From NCBI RefSeq assembly GCF_023101165.1, contig NZ_CP078076.1, positions 3,472,001-3,536,000 of the forward strand: a stretch of 64,000 nt of DNA, in the 5' to 3' direction. Every line of letters starts with the position of its first letter. The first letter of the stretch is position 1. The DNA is from Microbacterium sufflavum. GTDB lineage: Bacteria > Actinomycetota > Actinomycetes > Actinomycetales > Microbacteriaceae. A model generated the notes under the pieces. That model ran no database searches, was not told where the DNA came from, and worked only from the letters and a program-made list of their open reading frames with translations. Positions 37,260 to 47,767 of the stretch are shown here, one piece after another. A program made the position numbers and the translations under genes.

Positions 37260-39062
37260 TCAGCGTTCCCTCGTGACCTCGGCGGGGTCGGCGGTGGGAA
37301 GCCGGCACACGAACGCCCGGCAGTCGTACAGGCGCTCGGGCGTCGCGGCCTTGCCCTCGAACAGCTCGAAGCCCGCCGCGGCGAACGCGGCGGCCTGGGC
37401 AGGCGACACCACCGCGAGCACGTCGGCGTCGGCGTCCCGCGCGGCGCGGGCGAGCGCCCCGTCGCGGTCGTCGGTCACGACCACGAGCTGACGGGGCGGT
37501 GCGACCAGCCCCGCGGCCACCCGGAGCAGGCTCCCGTGCGCGAACGGCTGACCGAGCGCACGCGCCGCCAGCATCCGCACCCGGGCGACCGCCTCCTCGC
37601 GGTACCGGTCCCCCGCACCGAGCCGCCACGCCGCCAGCGCAGCGCCCGCCACCGCCGCCGCGTCGGAGGGGAGGTCGCCGTCGGTGTGGTCGGGCGAGGT
37701 CGCGATGCCCTGCGCCGCAAGCAGCGGGTCGGCGCCGGCGGCACCGTCGAGGGCCGGGTCGAGCAGCCGCAGCGCCGTGACCGCCCACTCGGCCTCCCCG
37801 GTCGCGGCGGCGAGGCCCAGCAACCCCTCAGCGAACAGCGCGAGGTCGGCCGCGGTCGCCGGGGCTGCCGAGGCGCGGTCGTCGAGCGACGCCCGGGCGA
37901 GCGCGCCGTCGTCGCCGCGGTTGACGCGCAGCACATGATCGGCCGCCGCGGCCGCCGCCTCGACCCAGTCGGGCTTGCCGAGAGCCATCCCCGCCCTGGC
38001 CAGCGCCCCGACCGCGAGGCCGTTCCAGCCCGTGATGACCTTGCCGTCCACCGCGGGAGGCTCCAGCTCGCCGCGCGCGGACACCGGGCGCTGGTAGTAC
38101 CCGCCCTCGCTGCGCACCCCGTCGATCCACGACTCCGAGTCCTGCGCAGCCCCGAAGCCGCCGCCGTCGCGTCGCAGCACGCCCAGGAGGAAGCCGGCGA
38201 TGCCGCGGGCGGTGCCCGTATCCCCCTCGTCCAGCGCGACCTCCAGCAGCTGCGCGTTGTCGGTGAGCATGCGCTCGTAGTGCGGCACCGTCCAGTCCCG
38301 CTGCGTGGCGTAGCGGAAGAAGCCGCCGTCCTCGTCGCGCAGGTCGGAGCCGGACATGGCCGCGAGCGCCCGCGTGGCCGCTGCCCCGGCGTCGGGAGAA
38401 CCCGCCCGCACCAGCGGATGCTGCAGCAGCCGCAGCGTGGTCGCCACCGGGAACTTCGGCGCCCCGCCGAAGCCTCCGAACAGCCGGTCCTCCCTGGCCG
38501 CGATCCCCTCGGCGGCGGTGACGATCGCCGCCGCGTCGGGCAGGTCGGACGGCGCGGACTCGGCCGCCCTGGCGAGGGCCTCGGTCACCGCGTCCGCCGA
38601 CTCCTCCGCCTGCGCGCGCCGCACCGTCCACGCCTCCCGCACGGCCGCGAGCACCTCGCGGAACGCGGGCATCGGCGGCCGGGGCTCGGGCGGCCAGTAG
38701 GTGCCGGCGAAGAACGCGCGGCCACCCGGCGTCGTGAACACCGTGAGCGGCCAGCCGAGGTTCTGCGTGAACGCCGACGCCGCGGCCATGTACGCCGCAT
38801 CGACGTGCGGGTGCTCCTCGCGGTCGACCTTGACCGCCACGAAGCCCTCGTCGATCAGCGCGGCCGTGACGGGATCGGAGAACGACTCGCGGGCCATCAC
38901 GTGACACCAGTGGCACGTGGAGTAGCCGATCGAGATCAGCAGCGGCACGTCCCGCCGTCGCGCCTCCGCGAACGCCTCCTCGCCCCACGGATACCAGTCG
39001 ACTGGATTCTCGGCGTGCGACCGGAGGTAGGGGCTGAGGGTGTCCGCGAGCCGGTTGGTCAT
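37260..39062 (-). CDS. DUF255/YyaL-type thioredoxin-domain protein (600 aa)
   Basis: N-terminal thioredoxin-like domain (about 1-160) with [18 protein letters not shown] and the redox motif Cys50-His-Trp-Cys53 in [10 protein letters not shown]. After it comes an (alpha/alpha)-barrel region resembling six-hairpin glycosidases ([21 protein letters not shown], then [18 protein letters not shown]). Homologues include B. subtilis YyaL and human SPATA20; biochemical function is unknown. No signal peptide. The ATG at 39062 is chosen because homology starts at once and TAGCGT lies 7 nt upstream. Monocistronic. Confidence 0.93.
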   Translation of the reverse strand: MTNRLADTLSPYLRSHAENPVDWYPWGEEAFAEARRRDVPLLISIGYSTCHWCHVMARESFSDPVTAALIDEGFVAVKVDREEHPHVDAAYMAAASAFTQNLGWPLTVFTTPGGRAFFAGTYWPPEPRPPMPAFREVLAAVREAWTVRRAQAEESADAVTEALARAAESAPSDLPDAAAIVTAAEGIAAREDRLFGGFGGAPKFPVATTLRLLQHPLVRAGSPDAGAAATRALAAMSGSDLRDEDGGFFRYATQRDWTVPHYERMLTDNAQLLEVALDEGDTGTARGIAGFLLGVLRRDGGGFGAAQDSESWIDGVRSEGGYYQRPVSARGELEPPAVDGKVITGWNGLAVGALARAGMALGKPDWVEAAAAAADHVLRVNRGDDGALARASLDDRASAAPATAADLALFAEGLLGLAAATGEAEWAVTALRLLDPALDGAAGADPLLAAQGIATSPDHTDGDLPSDAAAVAGAALAAWRLGAGDRYREEAVARVRMLAARALGQPFAHGSLLRVAAGLVAPPRQLVVVTDDRDGALARAARDADADVLAVVSPAQAAAFAAAGFELFEGKAATPERLYDCRAFVCRLPTADPAEVTRER

Positions 39063-39254
39063 GCCGTCCACGCTACGCCGCGCGGCGGCACGGCGGGCTG
39101 CGCCGGTGAGCACGGATCGCGGCTCCCCCGCGAACGCCCCGCGTCGCGAGCGGCGACACGGGGCGTCCGGGTGCGGGGGTGGTGGTCGGTCGGCGCGACC
39201 GGTCCGTTGCGTGACCGGTCGATCGGGCCGGCTCCCGGGGGGCGGGGGTTCCCG

Positions 39255-41326
<2,072 letters not shown>

Positions 41327-41332
41327 GAGTTG

Positions 41333-41338
41333 ATCGTA
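41333..41338 (-). promoter_or_regulatory. -10 element TACGAT, leaderless spacing
   Basis: TACGAT, CAACTC, then GTG at 41326. Twenty bases away on the other strand a second TACGAT (41356-41361) serves hrpA, so this is a compact divergent promoter. Confidence 0.55.
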
Positions 41339-41369
41339 GGGCGCGCATCCCGGCATACGATGGAGGGCT

Positions 41370-44300
41370 ATGTCCTCCCCCGTGATCTCCTATCCCCCGG
41401 AGCTGCCCGTCAGCGCCGCGCGGGAGGAGATCGCCGACGCCGTGCGCGACCACCAGGTCGTGATCGTCGCGGGCGCGACCGGTTCGGGCAAGACCACCCA
41501 GCTGCCCAAGATCGCGCTCGAACTCGGGCGCGAGCGCATCGCCCACACGCAGCCGCGTCGCCTGGCCGCCCGCACGATCGCAGAGCGCGTCGCGGAGGAG
41601 CTGCACGTCGAGCTCGGCACGCTCGTGGGCTACAAGGTGCGCTTCACCGACAAGGTCTCCGATGCCACGCGCATCGCGCTGATGACCGACGGGATCCTGC
41701 TCAACGAGATCCACCGCGACCGGCTGCTCACGCGCTACGACACGATCATCATCGACGAGGCGCACGAGCGCTCCCTCAACGTCGACTTCCTGCTCGGCTA
41801 CCTCGCCCGCATCCTCCCGGAGCGCCCCGACCTCAAGGTGATCATCACCTCGGCGACCATCGACCCGGAGAGCTTCGCGCGGCACTTCGCCGCCGCCGAC
41901 GGCACCCCCGCCCCGATCATCGAGGTCTCCGGCCGCACGTACCCGGTGGAGGTCCGCTACCGGCCCCTCGTGGACGACGCGGACGAGGACGCATCGGCAT
42001 CCGGCGACCCGGAGGACGAGGTGTCCGCGATCGTCGCGGCCCTGCGCGAGCTGGACCGTGAAGCCCCCGGCGACGTGCTGGTGTTCCTGCCCGGCGAGGC
42101 CGAGATCCGTGATGCGGCCGATGCGGTGCGCGGCGCCTACGGGAAGGACCGCTCCCCCACCGAGGTGCTGCCGCTGTTCGGACGGCTCTCGGCGGCTGAA
42201 CAGCACCGGGTGTTCGAGCGCAGTCGCGTGGCGGGTGTGCGACGGCGGGTCGTGCTCGCCACGAACGTCGCCGAGACCAGCCTCACCGTGCCGGGCATCA
42301 AGTACGTGATCGACACCGGCACCGCCCGCATCTCCCGGTACAGCAACCGCTCCAAGGTGCAGCGCCTGCCGATCGAGGCGATCTCCCAGGCCTCCGCGAA
42401 CCAGCGCTCGGGGCGCGCCGGCCGCACGAGCGAGGGCATCGCGATCCGCCTCTATTCGGAGGAGGACTACGACCGGCGCCCGGAGTACACCGAGCCGGAG
42501 ATCCTGCGCACCTCGCTCGCCTCGGTCATCCTGCAGATGCTGTCGCTGGGGTTCGGCGACATCGAGGCGTTCCCGTTCCTCACCCCGCCCGACTCCCGCG
42601 GCGTGAAGGCCGCGTTCGACCTGCTCACCGAGCTGGGCGCGGTCGAGCCGTCGCGGCGGGACGGCTCGACGCATCTCACGCGCGTGGGCCGCGACATCGC
42701 CCGCATGCCGATCGATCCGCGGTTCGCGCGCATGCTCCTCGAGGCGGGACGCGACCGCAGCGGCGCCGTCCTGCGCGACGTGCTCGCGATCGTCGCCGGA
42801 CTCACGATCCAGGATGTGCGGGAGCGGCCGGAGGAGCGCCGCGAGGAGGCCGACCGCCTGCACGCGCGCTTCGCCGACCCCACGAGCGACTTCCTGACCC
42901 TGCTGAACCTGTGGAACCACCTGCGCGAGCAGCAGCGCGAGCTGGGGTCGAGCGCGTTCCGCCGGCTGTGCCGCGCCGAGCACCTCAACTACGTGCGCGT
43001 GCGCGAATGGTTCGACGTGCACCGCCAGCTGCGCACGCTCGGCAAGAACCCGGAGCGCGGCGCGGAGGCGGGTGGCGCGGCCGACCCCGACGCGATCCAC
43101 CGCGCCCTGCTGTCTGGTCTGCTGTCGCAGATCGGCATCCTCGACGAGCGCACCGCCCCGGCCAGCAAGAGCCACTCCCCCGCGAAGGACCCGAAGCGCC
43201 GGGTGACCGAGTACCGCGGGGCCCGCGGCATCCGGTTCTCGATCTTCCCCGGCTCGGCGCTGCGCAAGAAGAGCCCGCGGGCGGTGATGGCGGCGGAGAT
43301 CGTGGAGACCTCCCGCACCTTCGCCCGCACGGTCGCCCAGATCGACCCCGCGTGGGCCGAGCCGCTGGCCGGTGACCTCGCGAAGCGTCAGGTCACGGAG
43401 CCGCACTGGTCGAAGGATGCCGGCGCCGCCGTCGCCTTCGAGAAGGTGACGCTGTTCGGGGTGGAGATCATCCCCCGCCGCCGCGTGCAGTTCGCCCGCA
43501 TCGACCGAGCCGCGTCGCGCGAGCTGTTCGTGCGGCACGCGCTCGTGGAGGGCGAGTGGGATCCGTCGCGCATCGACAAGCGGGTGAGCGCGTTCTGGCG
43601 CAGCAACGCCGAGCTGCGCCGCCGCCTGGAGAAGCTGGAGGAGCGGGAGCGCCGCCGCGACATCCTCGCCGGCGACGAGGCCGTGTTCCGCTTCTACGAC
43701 GAGCGCATCCCCGCCGACGTGTTCGATGTGCGCTCGTTCGAGAAGTGGTGGCGCGAGGCGCTCACGACCGCGCCGAAGCTGCTCGTGATGCGCGAGAGCG
43801 ACCTGGTCGACGAGGCCGACCGCGCCGACCAGCGCGAGTTCCCCACGCGGTGGACGCAGGGCGACCAGGTGCTGGGGCTCGCCTACCGCTTCGAGCCCGG
43901 AGCCCCCGACGATGGCGTGAGCGTGGTGCTGCCCCTGCCGCTGCTCGCGCAGATCGAGGACCGCGGCTTCGACTGGCAGGTGCCGGGTCTGCGCGCCGAG
44001 CTCGTCACGGGACTGCTGCGCGCGCTGCCCAAGGCCATCCGCCGCCACGTGGTGCCCGCCGCCGACTGGGCGGAGAAGTTCGGCGCCGAGCTGGCCGACC
44101 AGGGCCCGGAGTCGCACGAGGGCCTTCCCCCGCGCACGCTCAAGGAGGCACTGGCCCGCCTCATCCAGCCTCTCGCGAACCAGCTCGTGTCGGCCGCGGA
44201 CTTCGAGGACGACCGCGTGCCCGCGCACCTGCGCATGAACTTCCGCGCCGTGGACGAACGCGGCCGCGTGGTCGGCTCGGGGCGCGACCTCCGGGCGCTG

Positions 44301-45302
44301 CAGACCGAGCTGTCGGACCGCGCCCGCAGCAGCGTCGCCCGCTCCATCGCGGCGCCGTCACGACGCGCGAGCCCGACCGCGGCGGCGGGCGCCGAGCGCG
44401 TCGCGGCCGCCCCGGTGGAGCAGACCGGGCTGACCGCGTGGACCTTCGGCGACCTGCCCGAGGTGCTCGACACCCGGGTCGCCGGCGGCGTCGTGCGCGG
44501 CTACCCGGCGATCGTCGACGCGGGCAAGAGCGTCTCCGTACGCGTGGAGGCGACCGCGGAGGCCGCCGCGACCGCGACCAGGGACGGCGTGCTCCGGCTG
44601 GTGCTGCTCACGGTGCCCTCGCCGTCGTCGTACGTGCAGGAGCATCTGACGAGCCAGGAGAAGCTGGCGCTCGCGGCGTCGCCGTATCCCTCCGCCGCGG
44701 CGCTGATCGAAGACGCCAGGGCCGCGGTCGCCCGCCGCGTGATCGACGCGTCGACCGGAGGGCCGGACGGCGCCGGTCGCGGGATCGTGCGCACGGAGGC
44801 CGCGTTCGCCCGCGTCCGGGAGGCGGTGTCGGCGGTGCTCGTGGACGAGCTGTTCGCCGCCGTGTCCCTGGTGGCGCGGATCCTGGTCAAGGCGCGCGAG
44901 GTCGAGCGGGGCATCAAGGCGCAGAACTCCCTGGCGCTGCTCGGACCGCTGAACGACATCCGCACGCAGCTGAGCGGTCTGCTGCACCCCGGGTTCGTGT
45001 CGGCGGCGGGCATCGACCGGCTCGCGCACTACCCCCGCTACCTCGACGGCATGCTCGACCGCCTGAAGACGCTGGCGAACGAGCCGGGCAAGGACCGGGC
45101 GCGGCTGACCGAGTTCGAGCGCATGGCGACCGCGTTCACCGAGGCGGGCGGCACGATCCCGCTGCCGCCCGACGCGCCGCCGACGCTGGTGGAGGTGCGG
45201 TGGCTGCTGGAGGAGTACCGCGTGAGCGTGTTCGCGCAGCGCCTCGGCACCGCGCAGCCGGTCTCGCCGCAGCGGATCATGAAGGCGCTGTCCGGGCGCT
45301 GA
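41370..45302 (+). CDS. hrpA: ATP-dependent RNA helicase HrpA (1310 aa)
   Basis: DEAH-box helicase of full HrpA length. Walker A GATGSGKTT (35-43), TQPRRLAARTIAERVAEE, DEAH at 129-132, SATIDPESFARHF, then motif V/VI blocks VLATNVAETSLTVPGIKYV and QRSGRAGR. The winged-helix/ratchet region follows, then a long C-terminal DUF3418 domain that distinguishes HrpA from other DEAH proteins. HrpA rescues stalled or collided ribosomes in E. coli and processes some mRNAs. TACGAT is 8 nt before the ATG with GGAGGG between. The stop codon is in a 17-bp tandem repeat that continues beyond the gene. Confidence 0.96.
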   Translation: MSSPVISYPPELPVSAAREEIADAVRDHQVVIVAGATGSGKTTQLPKIALELGRERIAHTQPRRLAARTIAERVAEELHVELGTLVGYKVRFTDKVSDATRIALMTDGILLNEIHRDRLLTRYDTIIIDEAHERSLNVDFLLGYLARILPERPDLKVIITSATIDPESFARHFAAADGTPAPIIEVSGRTYPVEVRYRPLVDDADEDASASGDPEDEVSAIVAALRELDREAPGDVLVFLPGEAEIRDAADAVRGAYGKDRSPTEVLPLFGRLSAAEQHRVFERSRVAGVRRRVVLATNVAETSLTVPGIKYVIDTGTARISRYSNRSKVQRLPIEAISQASANQRSGRAGRTSEGIAIRLYSEEDYDRRPEYTEPEILRTSLASVILQMLSLGFGDIEAFPFLTPPDSRGVKAAFDLLTELGAVEPSRRDGSTHLTRVGRDIARMPIDPRFARMLLEAGRDRSGAVLRDVLAIVAGLTIQDVRERPEERREEADRLHARFADPTSDFLTLLNLWNHLREQQRELGSSAFRRLCRAEHLNYVRVREWFDVHRQLRTLGKNPERGAEAGGAADPDAIHRALLSGLLSQIGILDERTAPASKSHSPAKDPKRRVTEYRGARGIRFSIFPGSALRKKSPRAVMAAEIVETSRTFARTVAQIDPAWAEPLAGDLAKRQVTEPHWSKDAGAAVAFEKVTLFGVEIIPRRRVQFARIDRAASRELFVRHALVEGEWDPSRIDKRVSAFWRSNAELRRRLEKLEERERRRDILAGDEAVFRFYDERIPADVFDVRSFEKWWREALTTAPKLLVMRESDLVDEADRADQREFPTRWTQGDQVLGLAYRFEPGAPDDGVSVVLPLPLLAQIEDRGFDWQVPGLRAELVTGLLRALPKAIRRHVVPAADWAEKFGAELADQGPESHEGLPPRTLKEALARLIQPLANQLVSAADFEDDRVPAHLRMNFRAVDERGRVVGSGRDLRALQTELSDRARSSVARSIAAPSRRASPTAAAGAERVAAAPVEQTGLTAWTFGDLPEVLDTRVAGGVVRGYPAIVDAGKSVSVRVEATAEAAATATRDGVLRLVLLTVPSPSSYVQEHLTSQEKLALAASPYPSAAALIEDARAAVARRVIDASTGGPDGAGRGIVRTEAAFARVREAVSAVLVDELFAAVSLVARILVKAREVERGIKAQNSLALLGPLNDIRTQLSGLLHPGFVSAAGIDRLAHYPRYLDGMLDRLKTLANEPGKDRARLTEFERMATAFTEAGGTIPLPPDAPPTLVEVRWLLEEYRVSVFAQRLGTAQPVSPQRIMKALSGR

Positions 45303-45363
45303 TCCTGCCCCGGCGCTGATCCTGCCCCGGCGCTGATCCGGTCCGGGCGCTGATCCTGTCCGG
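45296..45363 (+). repeat. four 17-bp tandem copies spanning the hrpA stop
   Basis: Units GCGCTGATCCTG(C/T)CC(C)G at 45296, 45313, 45330 and 45347, with a degenerate fifth. The first contains the last Arg codon and TGA of hrpA; TGATCC recurs in each. Confidence 0.95.
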
Positions 45364-45386
45364 GCGCCGACGGTGTCCTCCCCGGG

Positions 45387-45392
45387 TAGCCT
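45387..45392 (+). promoter_or_regulatory. -10 element TAGCCT, leaderless spacing
   Basis: TAGCCT, GGGGAC, then ATG at 45399. Confidence 0.55.
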
Positions 45393-45398
45393 GGGGAC

Positions 45399-46343
45399 AT
45401 GGCCAGCGCGATCGTCTACACCGAGTTCGGCTCCCCCGATGTCCTGCACCTGATGGAGGTGCCCGATCCAGTCGCCGTGCGCGGCGAGGCCGTGGTGCGC
45501 ATCGAGGCCGCCGGCGCGAACCCCATCGACGCGAAGCTGCGCAGCGGCAAGCGTCCGTCACCGCCGATCACCGAACCGCGGGGCGTCGGCTTCGACGGCG
45601 CGGGCGTGGTGGAGGTGCTCGGCGAGGGCGTCGACGGGCTGGAGGTGGGCGACCGCGTCGCGATCCGTGACACGGTCGGCACGTACGCCTCGGCGCTCGC
45701 GGTCGAGGCCGACAAGCTGGTGAAGCTCCCCGACGCGGTGACCGCTGCCGAGGGCGCCGCGATCGGCATCCCCGCCGGCACCGCGTATCAGGCGCTGCGC
45801 TCGCTCGGCGTGACCGCGGGCGACGTGCTCCTGGTGCACGGCGGCTCCGGCTCGGTGGGTCAGGCGGCGGTGCAGTTCGCGGTGGCCGGCGGCGCGACCG
45901 TGATCGCCACCGCGAGCCCCGCCCGGCACGAGCAGCTGCGCGAGCTCGGTGCCATCCCCGTCGCATACGGAGACGGCCTGCTCGACCGCGTGCGCGCGGC
46001 CGCTCCGTCGCCCGTCACGGTGGCGCTCGACTGCGCGGGCACGGACGAGGCCATCGAGACCTCGCTCGCCCTGGTGCCCGATCGCGACCGCATCGCCACG
46101 ATCGTGCGAGGCCCCGACGCGGCCGACTTCGGCATCCGCGCGTTCTCGGGCGGCTCCCCCGTCCCGCTCACGGAGCAGGAGCTCGCCTGGCGCGCCGAGG
46201 CCCTGGAGAAGACCGTGGAGCTGCTGGCGGCGGGCGACTTCACGATCGAGCTCGGCCCGGAGCTCCCGCTCGCCGAGGCGGCGCGGGCCCATGAGCTCAT
46301 GGAATCCGGCGCCGCCTCGGGCAAGATCATCCTGGTGCCGTAG
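45399..46343 (+). CDS. zinc-free NADPH:quinone oxidoreductase, MDR superfamily (314 aa)
   Basis: Medium-chain dehydrogenase/reductase: IEAAGANPIDAKLRSGKRP at the catalytic N-domain, GFDGAGVVEVLGEGV, and the nucleotide loop VHGGSGSVGQAAVQFAV. Zinc-ligand Cys residues are absent, as in Qor/zeta-crystallin enzymes. It would reduce quinones or enones with NADPH. The start is supported by TAGCCT 6 nt upstream. Monocistronic. Its terminal ILVP codons and TAG stop are repeated four times downstream with a 20-bp period. It is convergent with the peroxidase-like gene. Confidence 0.92.
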   Translation: MASAIVYTEFGSPDVLHLMEVPDPVAVRGEAVVRIEAAGANPIDAKLRSGKRPSPPITEPRGVGFDGAGVVEVLGEGVDGLEVGDRVAIRDTVGTYASALAVEADKLVKLPDAVTAAEGAAIGIPAGTAYQALRSLGVTAGDVLLVHGGSGSVGQAAVQFAVAGGATVIATASPARHEQLRELGAIPVAYGDGLLDRVRAAAPSPVTVALDCAGTDEAIETSLALVPDRDRIATIVRGPDAADFGIRAFSGGSPVPLTEQELAWRAEALEKTVELLAAGDFTIELGPELPLAEAARAHELMESGAASGKIILVP

Positions 46344-46405
46344 CCATCATCCTGGTGCCGTAGCCAACACCCTGGTGCCGTAGCCATCACCCTGGTGCCA
46401 TAGCC
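46326..46405 (+). repeat. four 20-bp tandem copies spanning the stop of the quinone oxidoreductase gene
   Basis: ATCATCCTGGTGCCGTAGCC, twice exact, then two copies with one to three changes (46326, 46346, 46366, 46386). Each copy encodes (I/T)LVP-stop-like codons and contains TAG. Confidence 0.97.
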
Positions 46406-46418
46406 GGGGCCGCCCGGC

Positions 46419-47123
46419 TCAGGCCGGAGCCACGGGTCGGCCGAGCGACAGCATCAGCCGGTTCGCCCAGTTGAAGAACGCGGCGCCGTGCACCACGTCG
46501 GCGATCTCGCCGTCGTCGAGCCCCGCGGATCGCAGGAGCGCGATGTGGTCGGCCCCGAACGCGCTGGGCGTCTCGGTCAGCGCGACGGAGGCCGCGACGA
46601 TCGCGTTCCACCGCTCGCCGAGGTGGGCGGACACGCCCTCGTCGAGCAGCCGGTCCACGTCGTCTGGCCGCTTGCTGTGATGGGCCGCGAAGCGCGAGTG
46701 CACCGAGGCGCAGAACACGCAGCCGTTGCGCCGCGAGGCCGCGGTGGCCGCCAGCTCACGATCGGCCCTGGGCAGTCCGTCGGCGACGTTGTAGAAGATG
46801 TCCTTGTCGACCAGGGTGCGCGCCCGGAGCACCTCGGGGTCGCGCGCGAGCAGACGGAAGTAGTCGTTCTTGGCGCGAGCGGCGTCGACCAGGCCGTCAT
46901 AGTGCCGCTCGGTCAACTCGTCCTCCGCGAGCGGGGGCACGTGCGGCGTCCACCCGACCTCGGCGCGCGTGAACCCGTGCGGGTGCGGGGCGTCGTCGTG
47001 CCGGAGCACGGTGTCGGCGGTGGCGGGCTCGGTGGTGGTGTCGGGATCGGTGGTGTCGGGGTCGGTGATGGCGGGGTCGGTGGTGTCGGGCTCGGTGGTA
47101 GCGGTGGCGTCGGTGGTGGTCAT
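46419..47123 (-). CDS. alkylhydroperoxidase-domain protein, Avi_7169-like family (234 aa)
   Basis: AhpD/CMD fold with the redox motif CVFCASVH (Cys-x2-Cys-x3-His) in RRNGCVFCASVHSRF, and helical GLDDGEIADVVHGAAFFNWANRLM. It is the last gene of a catabolic cassette (ABC importer, luciferase-like monooxygenase, CMD protein, this gene). From memory this matches the Avi_7169 family of peroxidase-like proteins, known mostly by its neighbourhood. It may reduce a peroxide or act as a decarboxylase-type partner of the monooxygenase. The first 35 residues are a Thr/Asp/Pro repeat from a 15-bp tandem repeat. Start overlaps the upstream stop (ATGA). Confidence 0.85.
   Translation of the reverse strand: MTTTDATATTEPDTTDPAITDPDTTDPDTTTEPATADTVLRHDDAPHPHGFTRAEVGWTPHVPPLAEDELTERHYDGLVDAARAKNDYFRLLARDPEVLRARTLVDKDIFYNVADGLPRADRELAATAASRRNGCVFCASVHSRFAAHHSKRPDDVDRLLDEGVSAHLGERWNAIVAASVALTETPSAFGADHIALLRSAGLDDGEIADVVHGAAFFNWANRLMLSLGRPVAPA
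47034..47108 (-). repeat. five 15-bp tandem units encoding a T-D-P pentapeptide repeat
   Basis: Units close to GGTGGTGTCGGGGTC at 47034, 47049, 47064, 47079 and 47094. On the coding strand they give TDPDT/TDPAI-type pentapeptides at the N-terminus of the peroxidase-like protein. Confidence 0.9.
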
Positions 47124-47767
47124 GCGGCCTCCTCCTCGGTGGACGCGGCGGTGGGGTCGGTGGTGGCGGTGGTGGCGGTCGCGAGTCCGGCGGCGGCGAG
47201 CACGCGGAGCCCGGTCACGACGCGCTGCTGGAACGCCAGGAACGACACGAGCTGCGACACCGTGACGATGCCGTCGGGCGTCCACCCCGCGTCGAGCAGG
47301 CGGCCCAGGTCGGCGGCCGAGGCCTCGCGCGGCCGCAGCACCAGCAGGTGCGCGTGGGCGAGCGCGGCGGCCAGTCGCCCGCCCAGAGCGTCCGTGGCGG
47401 TGGCGTCCGGCGCATACCTCAGCCCGTCGGTGCTCTCCCCCTGGAGCCCGGCCTCGGTGTACGCGCCGAACGGACCGGTGGCGGCGGCCCCGGCCAGCTC
47501 GGCCCTGACCACCGCGGCGCGCTCGGGATCGGCGGCCTCCGCCCGGTCGGCGTAGAACAGCGCGGTCGGGTCGTCGGCGCCGGCGAGCCCGGTCGCGAAG
47601 GCCGCGATCAGCTCGCGCTCGGCCTGCGACGCGTGCTGCACCGAGACGGGGCGGAACAGCGCGTCGAAGCTCGCCTGCAACTGCTCGCGCGTGATCGGAC
47701 GGCGCCGCCGCAGCGCGTCGAGCCCCGGCGTCACCTCCGCGATGCGGTCGACGATGTCGTCGGTCAT
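47120..47767 (-). CDS. CMD-domain protein, Avi_7170-like family (215 aa)
   Basis: Carboxymuconolactone-decarboxylase-like helical protein: VQHASQAERELIAAFATGLAG, then LLVLRPREASAADLGRLLDAG and the C-terminal VSQLVSFLAFQQRVVTGLRVL. It contains no Cys, so it lacks the redox pair of true AhpD. In other genomes, as recalled, it always accompanies the Avi_7169-like peroxidase and the KPN_01858-like monooxygenase, which is the order here. It overlaps both neighbours by ATGA. The C-terminal tail is Thr/Ala/Glu-rich and low in complexity. Confidence 0.82.
   Translation of the reverse strand: MTDDIVDRIAEVTPGLDALRRRRPITREQLQASFDALFRPVSVQHASQAERELIAAFATGLAGADDPTALFYADRAEAADPERAAVVRAELAGAAATGPFGAYTEAGLQGESTDGLRYAPDATATDALGGRLAAALAHAHLLVLRPREASAADLGRLLDAGWTPDGIVTVSQLVSFLAFQQRVVTGLRVLAAAGLATATTATTDPTAASTEEEAA

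Noticed and set aside
39063..39254. A small gene in the spacer between the YyaL-type and aldo/keto reductase genes
   Set aside because: No frame has both a plausible start signal and protein-like composition; only short GACCGGTC direct repeats and G-rich runs are present.
45296..45363. Regular short repeats that could suggest a CRISPR array
   Set aside because: Units are contiguous without unique spacers, include a stop codon, and no cas genes are near. The same holds for the repeats at 15764, 46326 and 57554.
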